NCBI RefSeq assembly: GCF_032884065.1
Contig: NC_088883.1
Span: 21,529,393-21,593,392, forward strand
DNA: 64,000 nucleotides
Source of the DNA: Artemia franciscana
Taxonomy: Eukaryota > Arthropoda > Branchiopoda > Anostraca > Artemiidae
Direction of reading: 5' to 3'
Of the stretch, positions 1 to 11,600 are shown piece after piece. Made by a program: the position numbers and the translations under genes. The notes under the pieces are model-generated. The model did not search any database. It was not told the DNA's origin and saw only the letters and a list, made by a program, of their open reading frames with translations. Within the stretch, counting starts at the first letter, position 1. Each line of letters starts with the position of its first letter.

Positions 1-261
1 AAGAGCTCTGAGACACAATATCATTCCAAACATCAAATTTTATTAAGATCCCATCACCTGCTCATAAGTTAAAAATACTTCATTTTTTCTATTTTTTTCC
101 GAATTAACCGGCCCCCCACTCTACCCCCAGGTGGTCAAATCGGGAAAACGACTATTTCTAATTTAATCTGGTCCGGTCCCTGATGCGCTTGCCAAATTTC
201 ATCACCCTAGCTTACCTGGAAGTGCCTAAAGTAGCAAAACCGGGACCGACAGACAGCCCTT
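1..261. other. Unassigned left edge
   Basis: Single-copy-looking AT-rich sequence with a short C-rich stretch near 112-130. I see no ORF, RNA or repeat match to the rest of the window. Homology to unit 2 begins near 262, so this marks the left edge of the segmental duplication. Confidence 0.5.
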
Positions 262-423
262 TTTAAATGACCAAAAAGATTGGATGGCAGCTAGCCCCTT
301 CCCCAAAAGGCCCTACAAGGTCGTCCTATTAAAATTTGGAGATAGCCATTTTTGTTGAAAATAGTTCAAAGTCCTACAAATATGGTTTTAATGATGATGT
401 TGCCCTTGATTGTCTCCAGGAAG

Positions 424-560
424 GGCTCTATGTGGTATCGGGCATATCGGTATCGCGCGTATCGGTATTGCGCGTATTGGTATCGCACGTATCGGCATCG
501 GGTGTATTGGTATTATACGTATAGTATCCGGTATATTGGTGTATGATGTTGGTATCCGGT
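424..560 (+). repeat. 15-bp minisatellite inside macrosatellite-1
   Basis: Degenerate tandem copies of TATCGGTATCGCGCG with a 15-bp period. The same element recurs in other monomers at about 1215-1275, 2090-2165, 9290-9420, 10070-10130, 10905-10975 and 11865-11935, with copy number varying from about two to six. It translates to Tyr/Arg-rich strings, which explains the spurious ORFs here. Confidence 0.8.
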
Positions 561-617
561 ATTTTTTCAGTCATTTTCTAGGCTCCTTTTTAAAAGCATG
601 CCCTGGGAAGGTACTAT

Positions 618-639
618 AGTTGCAGCAGTAGCTGCAATC
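618..639 (+). other. Stem-loop of macrosatellite-1
   Basis: TTGCAGC, loop AGTA, GCTGCAA, followed by a TTAAAGAGCGAACYAYAGCC-type motif. Better copies with an 8-bp stem (GTTGCAGC-AGTA-GCTGCAAC) are at 8697-8716 and ~11230-11249. A variant with loop GGTA is at ~9479-9496. The copy at 49159 has lost the right arm. Confidence 0.75.
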
Positions 640-2470
640 TATTAAAGAGCAAACTATAGCCCATAGTAACCGAAAGATAAAAAACGCTTTTAGAACTGAC
701 ACTGATTCGGGAATGGTAACTATTATTTTGGTTCGTCTTAAAAGTAAAAGTTTATTGCGAAAAGAAATTCATGGTGATCTCAAAGAAAAGCCTGAAACCC
801 CTCAAAATGGTGTCAGACCAAAATTAAAAGTGTACCATTGGAACCAGCATGGTCAAAAACATGTATACAGGGAAATTACTGCCCCCCTTCCTGAACAACA
901 AGAAAAATCCCTTTTTTCATGGTTAACAGTGAAGTGTTTACTGTTTTTTTTTCTAACAGGGCTAGGGGGTGGTTAGAACATGATATATAGATGTTTAATA
1001 GCTCATTCAAACGAAAATAAAATTTTCTAGTGCCCCTTTCATCGATTAACATGATTGAATGGAAACTAGCTCCCATCCCAAAGCACCCCCCCCCCCCCAA
1101 AGTCATCCAAACAAAATTTTGAGATATACATTTTGTTCAACATATTCAAAGGTCCAGTATCTACAGTAATGGTGATGATGTGACCCTCCATAGTTCGTGG
1201 GAAAAGGGCTGTACCCTGTATCAGTATCAGACATATCAAGATCACGCGTATCGGATGGGCGTATTGGTATCGTAGGCATCGTTTAGGTAGATTTTTAGTA
1301 GCTCATATAAAAGATTTTACTCATATCTACGTCCTTCCTATAAATTTCACCATCACCAAGATCCAAGTGGCACTAAAAACGGCACTTGTGGTGCCATGTC
1401 TCAAGTGAAAAAGCTGGGGCTAGTGGGCTACCAGAACCTTTTAAGGTGACGTTTCATAACGCATTTGAAAGGTATTGTCATATCTATGTGATTTCTATCA
1501 ATTCTACCATCCGTAAATATGATCATGGATGTAGAAGCAGCTGCAACTTAGTAAAGAGCGAACCACAACCTACAGGAACCAAATGAGGAAAAACGCGTTT
1601 TGAAAAAAACTGCCTAGTGGAAAAAAATTGCATTTGACAGTGAATCCGGAATGGTAACTATTGCTTCAATTAATCTTAAAAGTAAAAAAATTGACGCGAA
1701 AACAAATTTACGGTGATTTTGAGAAGAGCCTGAATCTCATCAAAAATGGCGTCAGATCGAAATAAAAAGTGCATATTGGAATCAGTAGGGTCAAAAACCT
1801 TTGTTAGGACAATTACAGTCCGCTTTTTTTTCCACCAGGGCTAGTAAATGACCAGAACATCATAGAGAGATACTTAATGGCTCATTCAAGTGGTAAATAT
1901 ATTTTCCACTGCCGTTTAAGGTGACCAAAAATATTGGAGGGGAACTAGACCCTCCTAAAGGCCTCTTCCCCCTAATGTCATCCAACCACAATTTTGAGAT
2001 AGCTATTTTGTTCGACAAAGCTCAAAGGTCAAATATCTTTGGTTTTGCTGATGACATGACCCTCCATAGTACCTGCGCAAAGGGCTGCACACTCTATCGG
2101 TATCGGACGTATTGGTATCATTTGTATCGGTATTGGCGTATTGTTATTGGGCGCATTGGTATCGCAGGTACCTTTTAGGTAGATTTTCAATAACTCATAT
2201 AAAAGATATTGCTCAAACCTACGTCCATCCCATAAATTCCACCATCGGCAAGTTCCTAATGGTATTAAACACGGCGCTTTTGGTGCCTTGTCTCAAGTGG
2301 AAAAGCTGGGGCTAGTGGCCTTCCAGAACTTTTTAGAGTTGACGTTTAATGGCTAACTTGAAAGTTGTTTCTCATATCGATGTGATTTTTATGAATTCTA
2401 CCATCCTTAAGTGTGATGTTGCACTAAAAACATCACTTTTTGTGTCAGTTCTTAAGTAGAAAATCTTGGA

Positions 2471-3745
2471 AGTATAAAACTATATCATCATTGTCATAAT
2501 TATGGTCCAAAACCATTAACTGGAGGTTTACAAGAAAACCTTTCATATGTTGCTCCTATAAGCCCCCTGAATAAGCTATACAATTAGGGTACAAACACTA
2601 ATATATCAAATTAGATTATTAGAGGCGTGGCTCTGTTAGTACAGCGTCGGACTTCAAGTTAGAGTGTCTTGTGTTCGATTTATGCTTGTTTTTTTTTTCA
2701 ATAAAGGCTTTGTCCCTTCTTTATGATTATTTTCAGACAATTCCTCTGTTTTTGTAAATTTAATGCACTCATTTTTTAAACCATGTCCAAGGAAGGGTAT
2801 TTGTCAAGCATTCTGATTCCAAAGGGAATAAAGGTTATCCAGTTCATTGATTGGAACGACTTTCTTAGTAGATGATTAAATCCTTACCCAACGAATGGTG
2901 TAATTTTGTCAAAACACTGGGGGGGGGGGGGGGGTTGAAGCTGGAGCCAATTTTTCCAAATCAAAAAAAAATGAGAGAAATCCGAAAAACGAGCCATTTA
3001 GCAATAAAAAAGGTAAAGATGCACCAAAGAAAACTGACCTGTTTCAGTGGATACTTGAATAGTTTTGACAATATTTTTGAAAAATTTCTATTTCAGCTAG
3101 GGGGGGGGCAAACTGGGGTGTGGCCAAAACCTAGGTTTGGGAGGGGTAGTTGTCCTCTCTCTCTAATTGTAAACTACACCCATGACTCCCAACCCTTTGG
3201 GAGTGTAGGGAAGAAGTGTAGAGTGTAGAAGTATAGGAAAGTGGTTCTGGAGCCACTCAAAGCTGTATATTAAAAGAAGGATTACTCATCGTTTACTTAC
3301 TTATTCAAATTATTTACTTGACAATTCCACCATAATAGTCTCTGCTTCTGTAAGATTGTGCATCCAAAGAGGAAGAAAGACAAACGAAAACAGTTCTGTA
3401 GGAGAATTCAGGTAATTCTTCCCAAAATTTTTGAAATTAAAAGAAACTTAGTTTATAATACAGTTTATCGTACCTACACAAGAAATGATCTTTTTTTGAA
3501 ATTTCTATTAATTTTTAGGTAATAAGTGGCTTTTCTATATAGGGACAAGTCAAATAACTCCCTAGGCCTAAAGGCACATTTCTGTTGAGCTAGTAATATT
3601 TCACACTAGCATTTCGAAACTTGTCCGCTAGCCAACCTTTTCTGTCGAAGTTACCGCCTGGAGCCACTTCCTTAAGTGCTAATAAAATTAATTTTTAAAA
3701 CAAAGAATTAAAGATATATTTCTTCTTTCTTATTTTTTTTTTTTT
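2471..3745 (+). repeat. Spacer of the segmental duplication, copy 1
   Basis: Non-tandem sequence nearly identical to 12240-13475. It contains the tRNA-like SINE, a long G run (2921-2935), a second G run near 3101 and a T-rich run before the hairpin. The ORF at 2872-3228 is broken in the other copy, so it is unlikely to be a gene. Confidence 0.7.
2620..2690 (+). repeat. tRNA-like SINE head, copy 1
   Basis: TGGCTCTGTTAGTACAGCG resembles an A box and GTGTTCGATTT a B box, at the spacing of a tRNA internal promoter. A loop around CTTCAAG sits between them. The acceptor and T stems do not pair well, and a T-rich tail plus CAATAAAGG follow. It reads as a tRNA-derived (possibly Leu-like) SINE relic rather than a working tRNA gene. 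It is carried inside the duplication; the second copy is at 12383. Confidence 0.55.
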
Positions 3746-3751
3746 CAGAGG

Positions 3752-3771
3752 CAATGCTATAGCGTTGCCTT
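3752..3771 (+). other. 8-bp stem-loop at start of macrosatellite-2
   Basis: GGCAATGC-TATA-GCGTTGCC: an 8-bp stem with one T-G wobble and a 4-nt loop, just upstream of the first macrosatellite-2 monomer. The unit-2 copy at 13484-13503 is perfectly paired. Confidence 0.75.
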
Positions 3772-4500
3772 TAGAAAAGGCCATTTTATGGAAGGGATGC
3801 CGTATAAACTTCAGAAGGGGCCCATTTGATTGGAAATTGAAAGATCTAATTCACTTTTCAAGAATCAAAATAGATCGGAGGGAACAGCCCCCCCCCCTCC
3901 GTGGCCTTTTTCCTCAAACCCATCCGATAAGAACTTTTAGCATGCCGTTAAAAAAAAATAGTTCGAAGATCATGTAACGAAAATTCGGGACAGGCGTTGT
4001 AAGAATTGCCCTGGGGCATATATGGTTGTTATGGAAGGGATGCGTATACAAAATTCAGAGATGACTCATTTTATTGGAAATTGAAAGTTCTAGTTCAGTT
4101 CTTAAGAATCAAAGAGATCGAAGGGCAAATAGTCTTCGTCCACGCCCCTTTTCCCTCAAATACATTCGATAAAAATTTTGAGATAGCCGTTTCGCTAAAA
4201 ATACTTTAAGGTTCAGACAACAAAACTCCGGCGTCGACAAAACCCCCCTGGACCCGGGGCTAGGCGTTGTAAGTTATGCCTTGGGGGTATATATGGCTCT
4301 TATGAAAGGGATACTCGTATAAACCTTAGACAGGGCTCATTTAATTGGAAATTGAAAGTTCTAGTTCACTTTTTAAATGTCCAAAGAAATCCAGTGGCAA
4401 CTAGCCCCCACACCTTTTTTCCCCAAACCCTTCCAATTATAATTTTGAGATTGTTCTTTTGTTGAAAATAGTTCAAAGGTCAGGCAAAAAAAAACTCGTT
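3772..4500 (+). repeat. Macrosatellite-2 array, copy 1
   Basis: Two to three tandem monomers of about 250-270 bp. Each contains GGCGTTGTAAG, a TATATATGG stretch, ATTGAAAGTTCTAGTTCA, then ACTAGCCCCC and the GAGATAGCC core. Related to the long array at 13540-17330. ORFs at 3765-3977 and 4006-4209 are repeat-derived. Confidence 0.8.
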
Positions 4501-5050
4501 GCTGACGAGTTGACGGTTATAACAAAGAAAAATCACATAAGTCAAAACACAAATAGTACTCAGTAAAAAGCAAACACAATCCACGTGATGAACAGCATGC
4601 CGCGTCACAAAAATGAATGAATTCGATCCACACAATCTTCCAATTACATTTTTGCATTAGTTACTGGCTTGGTTGAAGAACAGAGAAGTTGTTTTTGCGC
4701 GTGCTTTTTACCTACTCTAAGTCTGGAATTGCATGCAATATGGTAAGCTATATTTTAGATGGCTGATATCTTTAAGGTAAATTTTCGGGTACTGAGGTCA
4801 ATAAAGGAAGAATAAAACTTCGAATCGTATGAGCATGTTTTTTTAGATATTCATAAGTCGTTTAGCGTAAAATACTTCTTCCTAATATTGTGAAATTTAA
4901 TAGAGATTAGATGGAAAATTTACCACCAAAATGATTGTATCTGATTTCGGTACTTGTATAATATAGCACTGACCTAATAATCTTCATCTAAGTAGAATCT
5001 GTTTCAATGACGCTCAGTCCTAATCAAATATACCTAAGTATGGTAAAAAA
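4501..5050. other. AT-rich spacer; part repeated inverted at 7700-7800
   Basis: No ORF or RNA supported. The stretch ~4940-5050 is the inverted counterpart of ~7700-7800 (ATTAGGACTGAGCG-like motif). The flank of the MITE is therefore also repeated, and the real element may be longer than its TIRs. Confidence 0.45.
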
Positions 5051-5054
5051 TATA

Positions 5055-5320
5055 ATAGTTTAGAAATAAATTTAGGCTATATATTTGCACATTAGGAGGA
5101 GGGGGTAAAGTATAGCGGGTCTGCATGCATAAAGTGTTAGGTATATTATTCTGCATATTATGATATAAGAATTGTTTTTTAATTTCACGCTGTCCAAATA
5201 CTTACCCCACCTCCACCCTAATATTCAAATATATAGCCCAAATTATATATTTCCTATATATTCAGTCATTTCTTTGTCTTGTCTCACGCTAAGTTGAGAG
5301 AAATTAAAAAAAAAAACGGT
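5055..5320 (+). mobile_element. Palindromic MITE, copy 1
   Basis: Left part GGCTATATATTTGCACATTA, right part CTAATATTCAAATATATAGCC and then TCTTGTCTCACGCTAAG. The ends are inverted repeats around a unique ~100-bp centre that includes CGGGTCTGCATGCAT. No coding capacity. It matches 5494-5810 in the same orientation; the left TIR is shortened. Confidence 0.65.
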
Positions 5321-5493
5321 CCTACAATGCGTCACTAGATGAGCAACTTGAGTGGTCGGGGAGTTGTCTTGTGTCTAAACTAAGAACGACTCTGGTAGTC
5401 TCATAAGTGTAAAGGTCTTGTATGATATAGGCCCTACTGCTCAAGTTAGTCATTCATAGGTGCATTATAGAACCGTTTTTTTTTTTTTTTTTT

Positions 5494-5810
5494 GTTAGCT
5501 TCTTTCAACTTAGATTAAGACAATACAAAGAGAAGTGGCAAAATAAATGGAAAACATATAATTTGGGCTATATATTTGCACATTAGGGGTGGGTTAAAGT
5601 ATAGTGGGTCTGCATGCATAATGTGTTAGGTAAAATTATTCTTCATATTATGAAGTAAGAATTGTTTTCTAACTTAACTCTGCCCAAATACTTTACCCCC
5701 ACCCCAGCCCCTAATGTTTAAATGTATAGCCAGAATTATATGTTTCCTATATAATCAGTCACTTTTCTTTGTCTTGTCTCACGCTAAGCTGAAAGAAACT
5801 AACAAAAAAA
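5494..5810 (+). mobile_element. Palindromic MITE, copy 2
   Basis: The clearest copy, about 315 bp. The left arm starts TTAGCTTCTTTCAACTTAG and the right arm ends CTAAGCTGAAAGAAACTAA. The arms are inverted repeats of about 120 bp through the GGCTATATATTTGCAC block. There is no ORF, so it is non-autonomous. The superfamily is unknown because no target-site duplication is clear. Confidence 0.7.
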
Positions 5811-5814
5811 AACA

Positions 5815-7362
5815 ACCCTTTTCATATACGGAATAATTTCTGTTCGTTTTAAGTTTTCATGTCGCTCCTTACTTGCAGTTAAGAAAATTGCTTTTTTTTA
5901 TTTAATTTCTGAACGTTTTTGAATAAATGCACGTTTTGATTTTGGCTCACTGCACATGAATAGTTAAGGCGAAATTTACATATTATATTTGTTTTGGCTA
6001 AATGGTTTTCTCATAGTTTTGATCTGACGACTTTGATAAAAAAGAGGTGGGGGAGGAGGCCTAGTTGCCCTCCCATTTTTGGCTAAATAAAACTGCAACT
6101 AGTACTTTTTTACGAATGTTTTTATTAGTAATAAATATCCTTAACTTACAAATTAACATACGTAACGAACTTCTATATTCGTATATTTTTATAACGTATA
6201 TGAGAGGTTCACCCCCTCATCAATACCTCGCTCTTTACAGTAAAGCTTGAATTTTGTCCCAATTCCTTAAGAATAACCCTTGAATCACAAAGGCCATAGA
6301 ATAAATTGTTGATGTTACTAAAAATACTTTAGCGTAAAGAGTAAGGTATTGTGGAGGAGACGAACCCCCTAACATACGTAATATTTGCTGTTCGTTTGAA
6401 TTTTTAATGCTGCTCCTTAATTCCATTTGAAAAAACTTTTTTTATTTATTTTCTAATTGTTTTTTTTTTAATATTGCTAGAAAATCCTGTGCCCCCTTCA
6501 CGGAAATTCTCTTCCCTCATGATAAACTCCTCCATGGAAAGACCCTCCACGCAACCCCCTTCCCCTGACCCACCCCCACCCCAACGCGAAAAAGTCCCCC
6601 TGAAAACGTCTATACACTACCGAATAACCCTTACTATTTGTAGACAATGGTCAAAGCTTGTATCTTGCAGCCCCTCCCCCGGGGACTCTGGGGAATTAAC
6701 TAATTCCAAAAAACATAGTTATTAGGTTTTTAGACTATGCTGAACAAAAAGGCCATCTCAAATTTTTGACCCTGTGTTTTGGGAAAAAGAGCGTGGGAGG
6801 GGGCCTAGGTGCCCTCCAATTTCTTTGGTCACTTAAAAAGGGCACTAGAACTTCTAATTCCGTTAGAATAAGCCCTCTCACGACATTCTGGGACCACTGG
6901 GTCGACACAATCACCACTGGAAAAAAAACAACAAATAAACACGCATCCGTGATCTGTCTTCTGGCAGAAAATACAAAATTCCACATTTTTGTAGATAGGA
7001 ACTTAAAACTTCTACAGTAAGGTTCTCTGATACTCTGAATCTGATGATGTGATTTTCGTTAAGATTCTATGACTTTTAGGGGGATTCTCCCCCTAATTTC
7101 CGAAATAATGTTATTTTAAGCTGAAATAAGGCTATTTTATGATTTTTAGGGGATGTTTTCCCTTATTTCTAAAATAAGGCAAATTTTCTCAGGCTCGTAA
7201 CTTTTGATTGGTACTTTATGAAACTTCATGAAACTTATATATTTAAAATCAGCATTAAAATGTGTTTATTTTGATGTAACTATTGGTGTCAAAATTCCGT
7301 TTTTACAGTTTCGGTTACTATTGAGCCGGGTTGCTCCGTACTACAGTTCGTTACCACGAACT
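5815..7362 (-). mobile_element. Hairpin element, copy 1 (minus)
   Basis: Reverse-complement relative of 24915-26640. Its start on the minus strand is the 9-bp hairpin ACAGTTCGT-GGTA-ACGAACTGT (7339-7362). It runs through the core module near 6740-6870 and an inner imperfect palindrome (~6190-6390). It ends at the CGCTCCTTACTTGCAG arm near 5820, where the outer half of the end palindrome is missing. Non-coding: ORFs here are not conserved in the other copies. Known relatives lie at 50446, 62040 and 63605. Confidence 0.7.
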
Positions 7363-7439
7363 GTTTGAAAGGTCTTATGTGATATAGGCCCTACTGCTCA
7401 AGTTGTTCATTCATAGGCGCATTATCGACCCTGTTTTTT

Positions 7440-7700
7440 TTTCGTTATTTTCATTCGGCTTGGCTTTAGACAATACAAAAAGAAGTAACAAAATAGATGG
7501 AAAATACATAATTTGGGCTATATATTTGCACATTAGTGGGGGGGGGAATAAAGTATTTGGACAGTATGAACTTAGAAAACAATGATTACTTCATAATATG
7601 CTGAATAATTGTACCTAACACATTAGGCATGCGGACCCGCTATACTTTATCCCTCCCTCCCTAATTTACGTATATGTAGCCCAAATGTGTTTCTTTAGTA
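7440..7700 (-). mobile_element. Palindromic MITE, copy 3 (opposite orientation)
   Basis: Same TIRs as copies 1 and 2, but the unique centre (ATGCGGACCCGCTATACTTTA) reads in reverse, so the element is inserted the other way round. Homology with copy 1 continues past the TIR into 7700-7800. Confidence 0.65.
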
Positions 7701-8685
7701 TTATATTTTATCATACCTTGGTTTATTTCATTAGGATTGAGCGCCAGAGAAACACTAGAATCATATTAGGTAGGAGTTAAATCATACAAGTGCCATTGTA
7801 AATTTTGAGAATCTATTTGAAAAAAAACATAATTATTATAAATGTTCAGCAATTATTGATTCTTCAGCATTATATTTATGGAAGAGAAAATTTTAAGAAT
7901 GTATTTTGTTTTTCAGTAGAGCGTAAATGCTGTTCTGGCTTGTACCAGCTTTTGAGGACGGTTTTCTTACTCCTGTTTGGGGTAATTTTTGTTCGTTTTA
8001 AGTTTCAGCTAATTGTTCATTATAATTTCTCTTTAATCAGTGTTGCTTTAGGTTGAGAGCTCATCCATAAAAAGCTTTGAAAACGAGAAGGAGAACTAAT
8101 GTAGTAAGAGATAAAAATGCACCAAAAAGCATTTTATAAATTTTTATTCGCAAAATACAAAACTGCAAATATTTTCTAGACATATTTTTCTTCAAGCTGT
8201 AGAAAAGATTGGTAACTAAGGCAAAGCTTAAAACCAGTTGTGTAAATTCAAAAAAGTTTGGTGGGGAAGGTAAATGTATTTTTCAATATCTAGTGGGGGG
8301 ATTTGTCTTTTTTTTCAATGTAAATATCAAGCAAATGCATTTCTCTGTGAAATTAACCCAAAAACCCTATCTTCCAACATCTAGAGGAGTGGAGTGAAAA
8401 TTAAGCCCTCTCCCAATTCATGCCACTGTCCGAAACTGGGGTAAGGGCTGAATTGTAATATCACACACTTGATACGAACTTTTTGTTCTTGCTTTATTCT
8501 GCTTATTGGAGTGGATAAAATTACTTTCTTGCCTTCGATCAAGAAAAAATATGTTAGCTAATTAGATTTTACCCTCATTACATCAATTTTGCTATATATT
8601 AGCTGCTACAGACTAGAAACAATGCAACATCACAAGTTTTTTTCCCCCTGGATTTTACTTAAAATTTGTATTAAGCTTACAATAT
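7701..8685. other. AT-rich spacer
   Basis: The first ~100 bp is the inverted counterpart of ~4940-5050. The rest shows no supported gene. ORFs at 7805-8056 and 8209-8397 are low-complexity and lack splice or promoter context. Confidence 0.4.
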
Positions 8686-8689
8686 AATA

Positions 8690-11600
8690 TCATGGTTGCA
8701 GCAGTAGCTGCAACGTGTCTTGAAAAAGACCGTCTTGTGAGAAATAATTGCCATCTGATACTCAATTAGGAATGATAACTATTGCTTCAGTTAATCTTAA
8801 AAGTAAACGCATATTGCGAAAACAAATATATGGTGATTTCGGAAAACAGCCCAAAGCCCCAATTAAGCCCCATTAACAATGGCGTCAAATCAAAAAAAAA
8901 AGGGTACCATTGAAATCAACATGGTGAGAAACCTTTCTTAGGACAATTGAAGTCTTTCGCCTTGAACACCAAGGATAATCACTTTTTTGCATGGATAGCA
9001 CTGACCACTGATGAGTTTCCTTTTTTTTTCACCATGGCTAGTGAATGACTGGAACACAATAGAGAGATGTTTAATGGCTTATTCAGGTGGAAATTAAATT
9101 TTCTAGTTCCCTTTTTAAATGACCAAAAAGATTGGAGGGCAGCTAGCCTCTTCCCCAAAAGGCCCTACAAGGTCATCCTATTAAAATTTGGAGATAGCCA
9201 TTTTTGTTGAAAATAGTTCAAAGTCCTACAAATATGGTTTTAATGATGATGCTGCCCTCGATTGTCTCCAGGAAGGGCTCTATGTAGTATCGGGCATACC
9301 GGTATCGCGCGTATCGGTATTGCGCGTATCGGTATTGCGCAAATCGGTATCGGTAGCGGGTGTATTGGTATCATACGTCCAGTATCCGGTATACTGGTGT
9401 ATGATATCGGTATCCTGTATTTTTTCAGTCATTATCTAGGCTCATTTTTAAAAGCACGCCCTGGGAAGGTATTATGGTTGCAGCGGTAGCTGCAATCTAT
9501 TAAAGAGCGAACCACAGCCCATAGTAACCAAAAGATAAAAAACGCGTTTAGAACTGACTCTGATTTGGGAGTGGTAACTATTATTTTGGTTCATCTTAAA
9601 AGTAAAAGTTTATTAAGAAAAGAAATTTATGGTGATCTCAAATAAAAGCCTGAAACCCCTCAAAATGGTGTCAGACCAAAATTAAAAGTGTACTATTGGA
9701 ATCAGCATGGTCGGAAACATATGTTTAGGGAAATTACTGCCCCCCTTCCTGAACAACAAGAAAAATCACCTTTTTTCATGGTTAGCAGTGAAGTGTTTCC
9801 CTTTTTTTCTAACAGGGCTAGGGGGTGGTTAGAACATCATATAGAGATGTTTAATAGCTCATTCAAACGAAAATCAAATTTTCTAGTGCCCTTTTCAATT
9901 GATTAACATGATTGGATGGTAACTAGCTCCCATCTCCAAGCCCCCCCCCCATGGTCATCCAATCAAGATTTTGAGATATACATTTTGTTCAACATAATTC
10001 AAAGGTCCAGTATCTATAGTATTGGTGATGACGTGACTCTGCATAGTCCCTGGGAAAAGGGCTGTACGCTGTATCGGTATCAGACATATCAAGATAACGC
10101 TTATCGGTATGGGGGTCATAGTATCGCAGGTACCGTTTAGGTAGATTTTTAGTAGCTCATATAAAAGATTTTACTCATATCTACGTCCTTTCTATAAATT
10201 TCACCATCCTTGTTTCAAGTGAAAAACTGGGGCTAGTGGGCTACCAGAACCTTTTAAGGTGACGTTTCATAGCTCATTTGAAAGGTATTGTCATATCTAT
10301 GTGGTTTCTATCAATTCTACCATCCGTAAATATAATCATGGTTGCAGAAGCAGCTGCAACCTAGTAGAGAGCGAACCACAACCCATAGTAACCAAAAGAG
10401 GAAAAACGCGTTTTGAAAAAAACTGCCTAGTGAAAAATAAATTGCATCTGACGGTGAATCAGGAATGGTAACTATTGTTTCGGTTAAACTTATAAGTAAA
10501 AAAATGACACGAAAACAAATTTACAGTGATTTTGAAAAGAGCCTGAATCTCATCAAAAATGGCGTCAGATCGAAATAAAAAGTGCACATTGGAATCAGTA
10601 GGGTTAAAAACCTTTGTTAGGACAATTACAGTCCCCAATTTTTCCACCAGGGCTAGTAAATGACCAGAACATCATAGAGAGATACTTAATGGCTCATTCA
10701 AATGGCAAATATATTTTCCAGTGCCCTTTTAGGTGACCAAAAAGATTGGAGGGCAACTAGCCCCTCCTAAAGGCCCCTTCCCCCTAAAGTCATCCAACCA
10801 CAATTTTGAGATAGATATTTAGTACAAAATAGTTCAAAGGTCAAATATCTTTGGTTTTGGTGATCACATGACCCTCCATAGTACCTGGGCAAAGGGCTGC
10901 ACACTCTATCGGTATCGAACGCATGGGTATAATGTGTATCGTTATTGGCGTATTGTTATTGGGCGTATTAGTATCGCAGGTACCTTTTAGGTAGATTTTC
11001 AATAACTCATATAAAAGATATTGCTCAAACCTACGCCCTTCCTATAAATTCCACCATCAGCAAGTTCCAAATGTTATTAAACACGTCACTTTTGGTGCCA
11101 TGTCTCAAGTAGAAAAGCTGGGGCTAGTGGACTTCCAGGATATTTTAGGTTGATGTTTAATAGCTTATTTGAAAGCTATACCTCACATCTACGTGACTTT
11201 TATCAATTTTACCATCCGTAAATGTGATCATGGTTGCAGCAGTAGCTGCAACCTAGTAAAGACTGCACCACAGCCTGTAGTAGCCAAACATTGAAAAACG
11301 CGTTTTGAAAAAAAAACTTCCAAGTGAGAAAAAATTGCATCTGACTCTGAATCAGGAATGGTAACTATTACTTCGGTTAATCTTAAAAGTAAAAAATTGT
11401 TGCAAAAACAAATTTACCGTGATTTTGATTAGAGCTTGAAACCCATCAAAAATAGTGTCAGATCGAAATAAAAGTGTATCATTGGAATTAGCAGGGTCAA
11501 AAATCTTTGACAGGACAATTACAGTCCTTCAGTTTGAATACCAAGGAAAATTACTTTTTTGCAGGGGTAGCACGGATGTGTCGACTTTTTCTGTTTTTCC

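Larger units (their letters stand above)
262..2470 (+). repeat. Macrosatellite-1 array, copy 1
   Basis: About three diverged tandem monomers of roughly 0.77-0.88 kb, starting near 269, 1041 and 1920, each at a motif like GACCAAAAAGATTGGA. Each monomer runs in order: core module (GAGATAGCCATTTTGTT type), 15-bp minisatellite, an AAAAGCTGGGGCTAGTGG block, a hairpin (TTGCAGC-AGTA-GCTGCAA type), then an AACGCGTTTTGAAAAAA stretch. Short ORFs across it (for example 336-524 and 713-976) arise from the repeat and differ between monomers, so I do not call genes. Confidence 0.8.
262..4500 (+). repeat. Segmental duplication, unit 1
   Basis: This block and 9112-14550 contain the same parts in the same order: macrosatellite-1, tRNA-like SINE, ~1.2 kb spacer, 8-bp hairpin and macrosatellite-2. 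Long stretches are almost identical, for example 2480-3700 against 12240-13450. Unit 1 has three macrosatellite-1 monomers and about two to three of macrosatellite-2; unit 2 has four and many more. This fits duplication followed by unequal exchange. Confidence 0.85.

Noticed and set aside
336-619. Tyr/Arg-rich small ORFs
   Set aside because: They are translations of the 15-bp minisatellite in different frames and are not conserved between monomers.
2620-2690. Functional tRNA gene
   Set aside because: A- and B-box similarity only; acceptor and T stems do not pair, and the anticodon position is ambiguous.
7403-7585. 60-codon ORF over MITE copy 3
   Set aside because: It spans the TIR and is not open in copies 1 or 2.
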